Positions 46,697-55,226 of a stretch of DNA of 64,000 bases are shown piece by piece. The stretch lies in the NCBI GenBank assembly GCA_019634795.1, contig JAHCAR010000013.1, positions 1-64,000 on the forward strand, given 5' to 3'. The position numbers and the translations under genes are program-made. Source of the stretch: Dokdonella sp. Lineage in GTDB: Bacteria; Pseudomonadota; Gammaproteobacteria; Xanthomonadales; Rhodanobacteraceae. How positions within the stretch are numbered: position 1 is the stretch's first letter; each line of letters starts with the position of its first letter. Under the pieces are notes generated by a model, which was given only the letters and a program-made list of their open reading frames with translations, made no database searches and was not told the origin of the DNA.

Positions 46697-48361
46697 TCAA
46701 CGCTGGATCGAGCGACGACGCAGGACCAGCGCGCCAAACGCGATGGCGAACAGGCCGAGGGCCAGTTTGCTCCAGGTCGACAGGGTCGGCAGATCGATGG
46801 CCGCCGTCGGCGGACCGCCGCCACCCTGGCAAACCGTGCAGACGCCCGACAGGCCAGGCGTCGGCAGCAGACCCCAATCGACGATGTCGCCGGTATCGCC
46901 CCCGGCCGAGTCGGAGACCGATAGGGTCCAGGTGCCGAGTGTACTTTCGCCGGCAAAGGCGGCCAGGGCCTGGGCCGGAAGCACGGGGCCACTGAGCCAG
47001 GGCGTCGTGCCCGGGCAGCTGGTTTCCGGATCGACGCTGGCGCTGTCGCTGAAGACGACGTCCATGTTGTCGTTGTTGCAACCAAAGGTGCCCGCGGGGA
47101 CGCCCGGACGATCAAGCAGGGTGACCGTCGTGCCTCCCGGACTGGTCAGGCTGATCGTGAGATCGCCGACCCAGGTGTGGTTGATGGCTACGGCAACCGA
47201 AAGATCGGTGAGGGTGAGGTCTTCGCCGACCGTGATCGTGGAGGTCGCCGGCGTTCCAGGCGCATTGTCGGGAATCGCGATCGGCAAGGTTTCATTCGGC
47301 GTCACGTTGCCGCTTTCGCCGATCTGCGAAGCGACCGAGCCGGAAGCCGTGGCGCCTTCGTTGCTGGTGACATTGATCGGCAGCGAGAATCCGGTGACGC
47401 AGGTCGCCCCGGCATCCGCGGTGACGGTGAAGGTCGCCGTGGCACTGTTGCCATCGGCCAGCGAGCCGATGTTCGAGGTCGAATTGACGTAGGTGATGCC
47501 CGCCGGAGCCGGTATGCCCAGGGTCGCCACGACGCCGGTGAAGCTGCCGCCCGCAGCACTGATCGGTACCTGCACGGTGACCGTCTCGCCCGGTTCGATC
47601 ACCCCATTGGCCTGGCCCGGGTTGCTCGCGCACTGGTCGACCAGAGTCGCCTGGGCCGAACCAACGCTCAGTGAGGGTCCGCCCGGATTGCCGACCACGT
47701 TCATGACGATGTTCATGCCCGGGAAGCCGATGCTGCCCGTCGTTGCGGGCGAGGTTACGCCACAATCCGCCGCCTGCAGGTAGCTGGGCGCGGATTCACC
47801 CGACGCATTCGAACCGATGAAGAACGAATTTCCCGCGGTCTGGCCATCCGGCGTGAACACCTCGACGACCAGATTCGATCCCGCGGTCGCCAGGCCGCTG
47901 ACGGTTGCCGGGAAGATCGTGGCTGCCTGGTCCGGCACGTTGAGCGAGGCCGTTCCGATCTGCGTATACGACCCCGGGAAAGTACCCGGAAACGCTCCGG
48001 TACCGCTGTAGAGGTTGACCGTCACCGGCTGTGTTCCACTCGCTCCGGTTGCCGTTTCTATGCCGAACTGGACTTCGCAGACATTGATATCGGCTGCCAG
48101 CGGGAAGGACCGGAAGTACGAATTGTCGGAGTGCAACCCTCCGGCATTGCACGAAACCGAGTTGGCGGCCGTGATCGATTGCGAAGTCGACTGGGTAAGG
48201 ACGATGGATCCACATGACGTACCCGCCGGCACGAAGGTTTGCCGCTCCGGCTTTGGAATCTCGAATGTCGAGGAAGAAAACGACTGGGCTACAACGGCCG
48301 TTGCGCACATGCTCAGCGCCATTGCAGCGGGTGCAACGAAGTATCGAATCGATCTTGGCAT
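46697..48361 (-). CDS. Exported P-domain protein with IPTL-type C-terminal sorting anchor
   Basis: 554 aa. Signal peptide MPRSIRYFVAPAAMALSMCA to about VVAQS. A beta-rich N-terminal region (VCEVQFGIETATGASGTQPV, VNLYSGTGAFPG) and an Ig-like middle (NGVIEPGETVTVQVPISAAG) precede a proprotein-convertase P domain: LTDLSVAVAINHTWVGDLTI, TVTLLDRPG and TWTLSVSDSAGGDTG. The C terminus LPTLSTWSKLALGLFAIAFG plus LRRRS is the IPTL-CTERM layout (motif, membrane helix, basic cluster), a proposed sorting signal. P domains usually accompany subtilase proteases, but no protease domain is present. Function unknown, probably surface-associated. Confidence 0.88.
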   Translation of the reverse strand: MPRSIRYFVAPAAMALSMCATAVVAQSFSSSTFEIPKPERQTFVPAGTSCGSIVLTQSTSQSITAANSVSCNAGGLHSDNSYFRSFPLAADINVCEVQFGIETATGASGTQPVTVNLYSGTGAFPGTFPGSYTQIGTASLNVPDQAATIFPATVSGLATAGSNLVVEVFTPDGQTAGNSFFIGSNASGESAPSYLQAADCGVTSPATTGSIGFPGMNIVMNVVGNPGGPSLSVGSAQATLVDQCASNPGQANGVIEPGETVTVQVPISAAGGSFTGVVATLGIPAPAGITYVNSTSNIGSLADGNSATATFTVTADAGATCVTGFSLPINVTSNEGATASGSVASQIGESGNVTPNETLPIAIPDNAPGTPATSTITVGEDLTLTDLSVAVAINHTWVGDLTISLTSPGGTTVTLLDRPGVPAGTFGCNNDNMDVVFSDSASVDPETSCPGTTPWLSGPVLPAQALAAFAGESTLGTWTLSVSDSAGGDTGDIVDWGLLPTPGLSGVCTVCQGGGGPPTAAIDLPTLSTWSKLALGLFAIAFGALVLRRRSIQR

Positions 48362-48772
48362 GGTGAAATCCCCAGGTGTTGAAACTCGATTTTCTCGGCG
48401 GACGGGTCCGCTAAGCCAACAGGAACCGACCGTCCTGTAAGACCGGGCAGCGGTTTTGAAACGGAATCACAACGGCCGAAACGGATGGCCGCAGACGACA
48501 CGCTACCACTGCTCGCGCATTAATTGAAGGCGTCGACCCGAATCTTTGACCCGTTCAGCCTTCACCCGCAAGATGTCGCCCATTTCCGACCCTCCCAGCC
48601 CCTTATCCAAGCCCATCCGTTCCCGGAGATTCCCCTTGAACCGAAGATTCCCGAGGTCTTTTCCAAACCCGCCGGTCGCCGATGACGCCCCGGCGCGATC
48701 AACCCGGCCGGCACGCCGCCAGGTTCTGCGGCCTTGCGGGCTCTGGCAAATGGAGTGGAGTGAAGCGTCGAC
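48362..48772. other. Divergent intergenic region, no gene seen
   Basis: 411 bases between the P-domain protein gene (-) and the acylase gene (+). A short perfect palindrome GCGGAC-GG-GTCCGC sits at 48398-48411 in the leader of the minus gene. No riboswitch class was recognised. Codon-like bias is absent. Confidence 0.45.
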
Positions 48773-51181
48773 ATGAACGCCGGCAATCGCAATCGGACCC
48801 TGTTGCGGACGCTTTCCCGGCTCGCACTGGTCGTCGTACTGGTCGTTGTGGCCGTTCTGGCGGGCGGCTGGCTGGCGTTGCGCGGAAGCCTCCCGCAACT
48901 GGACGGAATGATACGTTCCTCGGCATTGACCGCCGACGTGTCGGTCCAGCGCGACGCGCTCGGCACCGTTACGGTGACAGGCCGCAATCGCGACGACGTG
49001 ACCTGGGCGCTCGGATTCGTGCACGCCCAGGAGCGCTTCTTCGAGATGGACCTGATGCGACGCAGTGCAGCCGGGGAGCTGGCCGAGTTGTTCGGCAAGG
49101 CGGCCTTGCCGATCGACCGCCGTGCACGCGCCCATCGCATGCGCGCGCGCGCCGAGGCCAGCCTTGCGCTGGCCACTGCCCAGGAACGGCAATCGGTCGA
49201 GCGCTATCGCGACGGCGTCAACGCGGGCCTCGCCGCGCTGAAAGTGCGTCCGTTCCCTTACCTGTTGACCGGCACGACGCCGCGGCCATGGAGTAGTGAA
49301 GACACGGTTCTCGTTGTCGATGCGATGTATTTTTCGCTCAACGACGCGGGCAACCGGCGCGAACTCGCGTTCTCGACGATGAAGGCCGCCCTGCCCGACT
49401 CCGCCTGGCGGTTTCTCTCGGCGACCGGCGGCCCCTGGGATGCACCCTTGAGCGGGCCGCCGATGCGCTGGCCAGATCCGCCACCACCCGGCGATCTCGA
49501 CCTGCGCGCCATCGATGCATCCTTGCTGCGCGGCACCGACGCATCCAGCGGAAATGTTCCGGGCAGCAACAGTTTTGCCGTCGGCGGCGGCCTGACCGGC
49601 GGCGCCGGCATGATCGCCAACGACATGCATCTCGAGCTGCGCGTGCCGGACATCTGGTTCAGGGCCCGTCTGATATTCCCGAACCCGCGACGCGCGGGTG
49701 AGACCACAGATGTCAGCGGCGCCAGCCTGCCCGGCACGCCGGCGATCATCGCCGGCAGCAACCGGGCGATCGCCTGGGGTTTCACCAACAGCTATGCGGA
49801 TCTGACCGACTGGGTGCGCGTGATCGCCGACCCGGCCGACCCGAAGCGTTATCGCACGGCCGATGGCAGCGAACCGATCAGCACCTACACCGAGTCTATC
49901 CGCGTCAAGGGCGAGCCCGCCGAGCCCCTGGAAATCCGCGAAACGCGCTGGGGCCCCATACTGGCGGACGACGTCGATGGCACGCCGCTGGCCCTGGCCT
50001 GGACCGCGCACCGCGAGGGTGCGGTCAATCTCGACCTGATGCGCCTAGAAACCGCCGAAACCGCGGACGAAGGGGTCGCGATCGCCCAGCAGGCCGGCAT
50101 GCCGGCGCAGAATTTCCTCGTCGCCGACCGTTTCGGCAATATCGCCTGGAGCATCGCCGGGCGCATACCGAGGCGCAGCGGCGGGTTCGATCCACGCCTG
50201 CCCTCGGACTGGAGCACCCCCGATACCGGCTGGCAGGGCTGGCTGAGGCCGGAGGAACTGCCGCTGATCTCGAACCCGCCCGACAAGCGCCTGTGGACGG
50301 CCAACGCCCGCATCGTCGATGAGGGGCCGTTTCTGGACCGGCTGGGCGATGGCGGCTACGACCTTGGCGCCCGCCAGGGACAGATCCGCGACGACCTGCG
50401 TGCGCGCGACCACTTCACGAGTGCCGACATGCTCGCCATCCAACTCGACGATCGCGCCGTATTTCTCGAGCGCTGGCATCAACGTCTCGTCAGCCTGCTC
50501 GAACACAGCCCCAGCACGCCGCTGCGCTCCAGCGTGCGTACGGCGCTCGAAGACTGGGATGGCCATGCCTCGACCTCGTCGGTCGTGTACCGCATCGTTC
50601 GGGCCTGGCGCAACGAAGTGAAGGACACGGTACTCGACGGCTTCGCCGCCGCCGTCCGGGTCCACTACCCGGAGTTCGAGCTTCCCAAGCTCGGGCAAGC
50701 GGAACATGCGGTCTGGATGCTGCTCGAACGCCGTCCGCCGCACCTGCTGCCGGCCGGCTACGCCAGCTGGGAAGGGCTGCAGGAAGCCTGCCTGGACCGT
50801 GTCGCCGAACGCCTGCAGTCGCAGACGGGCGGCATTGCCGAGCGCAGCTGGGGTGAACGCAACACCGCGCGCATCGCGCATCCGCTGTCGCGTGCGCTGC
50901 CCGGGTTCCTTGCCGCCTATCTGGACATGCCGGCCGACCCGCTACCGGGCGACAGCAACATGCCGCGCGTGCAGGGCCCGAAGTTCGGTGCCTCTGAGCG
51001 ATTCGCGGTCGCCCCGGGTGACGAGGCGCATGGCTATTTCGAATTGCCCGGCGGGCAGAGCGGGCACCCACTGTCACCGTTCTACGGCGCCGGACACGAG
51101 GACTGGGTGCAAGGAAAGCCGACACCGTTCCTTCCCGGCCCGGCAATCCATGAACTGCGTTTCGAACCCGGCCCGGGCTAA
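48773..51181 (+). CDS. Penicillin acylase family (Ntn-hydrolase) protein
   Basis: Self-processing amidase of the penicillin G acylase / acyl-homoserine-lactone acylase superfamily. 802 aa, anchored or exported through LALVVVLVVVAVLAGGWLAL. Alpha-chain region: GFVHAQERFFEMDLMRRSAA. The predicted autocleavage site is Gly264-Ser265 in NVPGSNSFAVGGG, making Ser265 the N-terminal nucleophile of a 538-aa beta chain (E. coli PGA beta 557). The beta chain has LTGGAGMIANDMHLELRVP and the oxyanion/Asn region WGFTNSYADLTDW. The substrate is unknown: quorum-sensing lactones, peptides and beta-lactams are all possible. GTGGAG provides the ribosome site. Confidence 0.92.
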   Translation: MNAGNRNRTLLRTLSRLALVVVLVVVAVLAGGWLALRGSLPQLDGMIRSSALTADVSVQRDALGTVTVTGRNRDDVTWALGFVHAQERFFEMDLMRRSAAGELAELFGKAALPIDRRARAHRMRARAEASLALATAQERQSVERYRDGVNAGLAALKVRPFPYLLTGTTPRPWSSEDTVLVVDAMYFSLNDAGNRRELAFSTMKAALPDSAWRFLSATGGPWDAPLSGPPMRWPDPPPPGDLDLRAIDASLLRGTDASSGNVPGSNSFAVGGGLTGGAGMIANDMHLELRVPDIWFRARLIFPNPRRAGETTDVSGASLPGTPAIIAGSNRAIAWGFTNSYADLTDWVRVIADPADPKRYRTADGSEPISTYTESIRVKGEPAEPLEIRETRWGPILADDVDGTPLALAWTAHREGAVNLDLMRLETAETADEGVAIAQQAGMPAQNFLVADRFGNIAWSIAGRIPRRSGGFDPRLPSDWSTPDTGWQGWLRPEELPLISNPPDKRLWTANARIVDEGPFLDRLGDGGYDLGARQGQIRDDLRARDHFTSADMLAIQLDDRAVFLERWHQRLVSLLEHSPSTPLRSSVRTALEDWDGHASTSSVVYRIVRAWRNEVKDTVLDGFAAAVRVHYPEFELPKLGQAEHAVWMLLERRPPHLLPAGYASWEGLQEACLDRVAERLQSQTGGIAERSWGERNTARIAHPLSRALPGFLAAYLDMPADPLPGDSNMPRVQGPKFGASERFAVAPGDEAHGYFELPGGQSGHPLSPFYGAGHEDWVQGKPTPFLPGPAIHELRFEPGPG

Positions 51182-51235
51182 TCCATCGCCTCGACGGGTG
51201 CGCGGCACCCGTCGAGGTCGAGTCGGAAACGAGAC

Positions 51236-53251
51236 CTACGGCGATTCGAATCCGTCAACGAAGATCGTGTCGCTGAGCGGCCCGAGCAGATCGGCGGTCA
51301 TCGTCTGTGGCGTACCGGATTCTGCGACATGCAGGCTGGTCGCGACCTGCTGCGGACCGCCATCGGCGACAAACGAGAACCGGAACATCGTTCCCCAGTT
51401 GAGCGGATTGCGTACCGGCGGCACGTTTGCTTGCGGTGCGGGATCGACCGGTGCTGCCCAGGTCAACTTCCCACCCAGAATCGAACTGGTCCAGTCGTTT
51501 CCGCTGTCGCTGTCGCCGTCCTTGAAAAGGATGTTGCTGACGTTGACCCCGGGCGCGATCGGCACCATGAAGCGATCGAAGCCGAAATTGTGCACGACAC
51601 GCAGGTTCGGCTCGCTGCCTTCGGTGTAGGCGCGCGCGAAGTCGAAGTTCATGATGACGAAGTCATAACGCCAGGAACCCCCACCGAGGTCGAATACCTT
51701 GACCGCGGCCTTGACATGCCCCTCGCTGCTCACGAGCTCCTTGGAGGCCACCGCGCCACCGGGTACCGCGACATCGAGCCAGCGGTCGATGGCGGGCCCC
51801 AATCGATAGGCAGCGCCGCTGCCGACGTTCCAGCTCGTGCCGCTGCGGGTCGGTGAAAGACCGCGGGTCGCCATCGAGTTGTAGATGTTGATGTCTTCGC
51901 GGGCCAGGTACCACGACTCGAACAGGTAGGTGGCGCCGACCTGCACGGCCGGGTCCATGTCCGATTCGACGACGATCAGGCGCTGGGAAAAATTGCCATT
52001 GCCCGAAGAGTTCGAGTTGCCGTCGCAATTGGTGTCGTAGATCGAGCCGCAGCGACCCCACTGGTTGGTGGCCGGGATGATCTCGGAGCGCGGGCCCAGA
52101 TCGTTGTTGCTGTCATTGTTGCCGGTTCCGTAGGTGTCCGAACACTGGCGACCGAGAATATGCGAGTTGGTGCCGTGGCCCGGAGCACAGCCCTGGTTGG
52201 TGGTCAGGAACGCATGCTTGACGCCGGAACGACCGATCGGATCGATGCTGCCATCGGGATTGAAGCGATACATGTTCCAGATCAGGTACGGATGCTGGTC
52301 ATTGTTGTAGGGTGGCGAAGGCGAGGTGAACTTGCTGTACCACGGAATATCCGCGGTCCAAAGCGCCGTGCTCGTACCGAGCGGATCACCGGGTATGGTG
52401 GCGACCGCAGCACCGTCGTTGACGTTGTTCTGCAGGGTCGAGCTCGGCGTGAACACGACCTGGCCGGTACTCGATGAGCCCGTGCATCCATTGCAGCGAC
52501 TGTACTGCACACTGAACGTCTTCATGAACAGGTCGGCCTGGAAGACCGTACCCTTCGGTTGGCCCGGCACCTGGGTGCCAGCCCAGTCGTAGACGCCGCC
52601 ACCCGCCGGTACCGCGCCGCTGCCCTGGGTCAGCACCTGGGTCGTCATTTCCATGTCGGCGATCGCCCAGTTGGCCATGTCGGGATGGCCGAGGCGAGTC
52701 GCCAGGTCCGGACTCACACGCAGATCCATGGTGCGAACGGCGAGCACCCTGTTTTCGTCGACCAGCTCGTACATGAGGCGATCGACATAGAACCAGGCCT
52801 TGCCGTCGGCACCGACGAGGTCGAGGACCAGCGGATTGTCGGCGCGCGTCTTGAGGCGGAAATCGGTGAGGTCGATGTCGCCGCTGGCGGTCTTGAGCAC
52901 ATAGCCGCCACGGGCCTGCACCGAACCTCCGACGAACGATTGCAGATTGCCGTTGGCAACGCGGAAATCGAGACTGCCGGCCTGTCGAACGGCGAAGCGC
53001 TCATGCTCGCGCCAGCTCGGACCCTCGAGGCGCCCGCTCGGTTCGGCGAACCGGATGCCCATGTCGGACGCGAGTTCACGGTTCCAGCGAATACCGATTT
53101 CGCCGCCCCAAGCCGACCAGAGCTGGTCAGAGCCCGGACTCGAAGCGGATGGACGAGTCTGTCCGGCATTTGCGCTTACCCCGTACGAGCAAGCGAGGAC
53201 TGCGGCCACGGCGAGGGCCACGGCCCGAACATTTGACATCAGCGTGATCAT
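51236..53251 (-). CDS. Exported protein of unknown function with DGFE-type tail
   Basis: 671 aa from the ATG at 53251 (GGTGGA 6 nt upstream). Signal peptide around RAVALAVAAVLACSYGVSAN. I recognise no family. Features: a beta-rich N-terminal third (SGDIDLTDFRLKTRADNPLV, VLAVRTMDLRVSPDLA), a CNGC pair (YSRCNGCTGSSSTG), a low-complexity Asn/Asp/Gly/Ser segment (GTGNNDSNNDLGPRS, CDGNSNSSGNGN) and conserved-looking HPYLIWNMYRFNPDGS. The last residues are LSDTIFVDGFESP, the tail shared with other exported proteins here. It is the final gene of the cytochrome/amine-oxidase-like cluster, 89 nt after its neighbour. Confidence 0.82.
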   Translation of the reverse strand: MITLMSNVRAVALAVAAVLACSYGVSANAGQTRPSASSPGSDQLWSAWGGEIGIRWNRELASDMGIRFAEPSGRLEGPSWREHERFAVRQAGSLDFRVANGNLQSFVGGSVQARGGYVLKTASGDIDLTDFRLKTRADNPLVLDLVGADGKAWFYVDRLMYELVDENRVLAVRTMDLRVSPDLATRLGHPDMANWAIADMEMTTQVLTQGSGAVPAGGGVYDWAGTQVPGQPKGTVFQADLFMKTFSVQYSRCNGCTGSSSTGQVVFTPSSTLQNNVNDGAAVATIPGDPLGTSTALWTADIPWYSKFTSPSPPYNNDQHPYLIWNMYRFNPDGSIDPIGRSGVKHAFLTTNQGCAPGHGTNSHILGRQCSDTYGTGNNDSNNDLGPRSEIIPATNQWGRCGSIYDTNCDGNSNSSGNGNFSQRLIVVESDMDPAVQVGATYLFESWYLAREDINIYNSMATRGLSPTRSGTSWNVGSGAAYRLGPAIDRWLDVAVPGGAVASKELVSSEGHVKAAVKVFDLGGGSWRYDFVIMNFDFARAYTEGSEPNLRVVHNFGFDRFMVPIAPGVNVSNILFKDGDSDSGNDWTSSILGGKLTWAAPVDPAPQANVPPVRNPLNWGTMFRFSFVADGGPQQVATSLHVAESGTPQTMTADLLGPLSDTIFVDGFESP

Positions 53252-53340
53252 TTGATTTCCACCTGCTTGGTATTGTCAGCAGCCGCCCCTGGCAATCGTG
53301 CGCCACAACTCCAACCGCCTGAATCCGGTGTGCGGCACTA

Positions 53341-54519
53341 CTACTCGAAACTGTCGCGGAAGATCGGCCAGTCGCCAATTCTACTGATCGTCGGCCCGAC
53401 ATGCTTGCAGACCATCGAATTCTGCGGCTCGCAGGTCGCGCCACTGCATCCTGGCGGCCAGTTATTGCCATTGGCGTCGCGCACGCTGGCACGGTACCAG
53501 AAGACGACATCGGAATTCGAAATACTCTGGCTATTCGCGATGTTGGCCGATGCCATCACGCAGTCGCTCAGATTGTTGTCGCTGTGATCGGCGTACTCGT
53601 TGTTGATGAACAGGCTTCCGATGACATCGACCGAATGCAAGCCGCGGCCGGACTGGTTGGGCGGATTGTAGTCACCCGAACCGGAGACGATGCGGTAGCC
53701 GAAGCCACCCTTGTTGGTGATCACGTCCCAGTAGGTTGGACCGCCACCCGGGCCGCCGGTAGCGCTGCGCAAACCGGTGAACTCGGTGGACTGTGGAACG
53801 CCGTTGGCCAGTATTGAATTGTCGTTGGCGCCGTCGATGTCGAAATCGAAGCGCCAGTAGTTGTGGTGCCAATGGGTCAGGCCATTGTTCGTTCCATTCG
53901 AATTGCCGAATCCGAACTCGGGCTGGATGTCACCATTGTCCCAGAACGCATAGCGGCTGGTGTACTGGTACCAGGCGGCCGAATACTGGGTCGTCAGCAC
54001 GACGTGGTCGCCCATGTCTTCGATGGCCACGCCGCCGGGCGATCCGATGCAATCTGCACTGACAAAGTTGAATCCAGGGGCGCCGGTGAATGGGCAACTC
54101 CCATACGAAGCGGTTGGCGCCTGCGAGACATCGCAGCTTGTCGTTGCGATGAACGGCGTCGGCACACCGAGCATGTTGCGCACCGGGGGCGACGCGACGA
54201 AGCGCGCGTCGGCATCCTTCCAGTCCCGGTAACAGGTACTGGTGTTGCGATATTCGGCGAAGAGGATCGGCGCGTGCATGCGCTTGGCGACGAGAATGCC
54301 CTTGTAGTGGACATCCCGAAGCTCCAGTCCGGAACCGTCCGCCGCCACACTCTGGCTCGGCGGCACCCAGCACATTTCCCAGACCGGGTTCGCAGCCGGC
54401 CATTTGAGCAAGGATCCGCCCCAGAGCGAACAGTTGGCCCCGGCCGCCAGCGCGTTGGAAACGAGACCGATCCCCATCAGCAAAACACCCGCACTTGCCT
54501 TCAACACGAGACTTCGCAT
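53341..54519 (-). CDS. Secreted copper-amine-oxidase-like catalytic-domain protein, copy 2 (altered cofactor motif, third His missing)
   Basis: 392 aa from the ATG at 54519 (AGGGGA 6 nt upstream), signal peptide to about NALAAG. By eye it aligns with the CuAO C-terminal domain: GLELRDVHYKGILVAKRMHA matches the family start GL-LH-V-Y; the cofactor region is Trp183-Tyr184-Gln185-Tyr186 followed by FWDNGDIQPEFGFGN, where the family has Asn-Tyr-Asp/Glu-Tyr and F-Y-x-D-G. Copper-site-like His216-x-His218 lies in THWHHNYWRFDFDIDG. At the place of the third His the sequence is WYRASVRD (Arg343), so copper binding may be impaired. The tail is IFRDSFE. It forms a pair with the lipoprotein gene 10 nt upstream. 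Probable paralogue of the 55227 gene. Confidence 0.8.
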   Translation of the reverse strand: MRSLVLKASAGVLLMGIGLVSNALAAGANCSLWGGSLLKWPAANPVWEMCWVPPSQSVAADGSGLELRDVHYKGILVAKRMHAPILFAEYRNTSTCYRDWKDADARFVASPPVRNMLGVPTPFIATTSCDVSQAPTASYGSCPFTGAPGFNFVSADCIGSPGGVAIEDMGDHVVLTTQYSAAWYQYTSRYAFWDNGDIQPEFGFGNSNGTNNGLTHWHHNYWRFDFDIDGANDNSILANGVPQSTEFTGLRSATGGPGGGPTYWDVITNKGGFGYRIVSGSGDYNPPNQSGRGLHSVDVIGSLFINNEYADHSDNNLSDCVMASANIANSQSISNSDVVFWYRASVRDANGNNWPPGCSGATCEPQNSMVCKHVGPTISRIGDWPIFRDSFE

Positions 54520-54529
54520 CTGCTTTCCC

Positions 54530-55198
54530 CTATGAGTGACCTGGAATCGGATCGGGCTTCCGATCCGGATCGAGCGACGCATGGATGACGCGCCTGGACA
54601 TCAGGTCGACGATCGCGTGCGCAACGTGACGCTGACCGTCGCCGGCTGAAACAATGACGTGGACACAACGCGAGCCGGCGCTGCAATCCGGCTCCTTGGC
54701 TTCGCGATAGGCAAAGCCTGCGTAGAAATTGAGGTCGCTCGCGGACAGGCGCTCATGCAGCGAAGGCTCTTCCCGCGCAAGCGCTATGGCGAGTTCGAGC
54801 TCTTCATTCGAAAAATTGAGGGTAAAGCCGGGCTTCTCGGTCCGGCTCAGCCGATCGCCGTTTTCGTCGTAAACGGTCTCGACAACGATGCCCTGGTGGT
54901 AGTCCCACCCGTACTCGACGATGACCTTGCGATTCACGCCATCCGTCGTGAATACGTCGCCATATCGGCGAACGGGTACGTAATCGGGCAGCACGATTTC
55001 GTTCGAGGCGAGGTCCGTGCGCAGCTTGTCGCCGCCGACGCCCGGCGAAGCCGAGAGGAGAGCCAGCCTGCTCCCGTCATGAGCCGGCACCGTCGATTCC
55101 GAAACATTCGTGGTGGGTCTCGACCCACCGACATGGCACGCCGACAGCAGCACCATGATCAGGACAACCAGCGTGCCGGTAAACTTGTCTGTTGTCAT
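54530..55198 (-). CDS. Lipoprotein resembling copper amine oxidase N-terminal domains, copy 2
   Basis: 222 aa from the ATG at 55198 (GGCGAG 7 nt upstream). The lipoprotein signal ends with L-S-A-C (TLVVLIMVLLSACHVGG). The mature part resembles the N2/N3 domains that precede the CuAO catalytic domain: FSNEELELAIALAREEPSLH, AGFAYREAKEPDC, RCVHVIVSAGDGQRHVAHAI and VDLMSRRVI. These match the family pattern of an acidic helix, an Arg-x-Val strand and a final VVDL strand. The catalytic half is encoded separately 10 nt downstream. An ATG five codons upstream is also possible. Confidence 0.75.
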   Translation of the reverse strand: MTTDKFTGTLVVLIMVLLSACHVGGSRPTTNVSESTVPAHDGSRLALLSASPGVGGDKLRTDLASNEIVLPDYVPVRRYGDVFTTDGVNRKVIVEYGWDYHQGIVVETVYDENGDRLSRTEKPGFTLNFSNEELELAIALAREEPSLHERLSASDLNFYAGFAYREAKEPDCSAGSRCVHVIVSAGDGQRHVAHAIVDLMSRRVIHASLDPDRKPDPIPGHS

Positions 55199-55226
55199 TG
55201 CGATGCTCGCCATACTCGTGGAAAAA

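Noticed and set aside
48398-48411. Palindrome in the leader of the P-domain gene considered as a riboswitch
   Set aside because: A single 6-bp stem; no conserved riboswitch core was recognised around it.
48503-50011. 502-codon minus-strand frame opposite the acylase gene
   Set aside because: Shadow of a clear penicillin-acylase gene; no domain or start signal.
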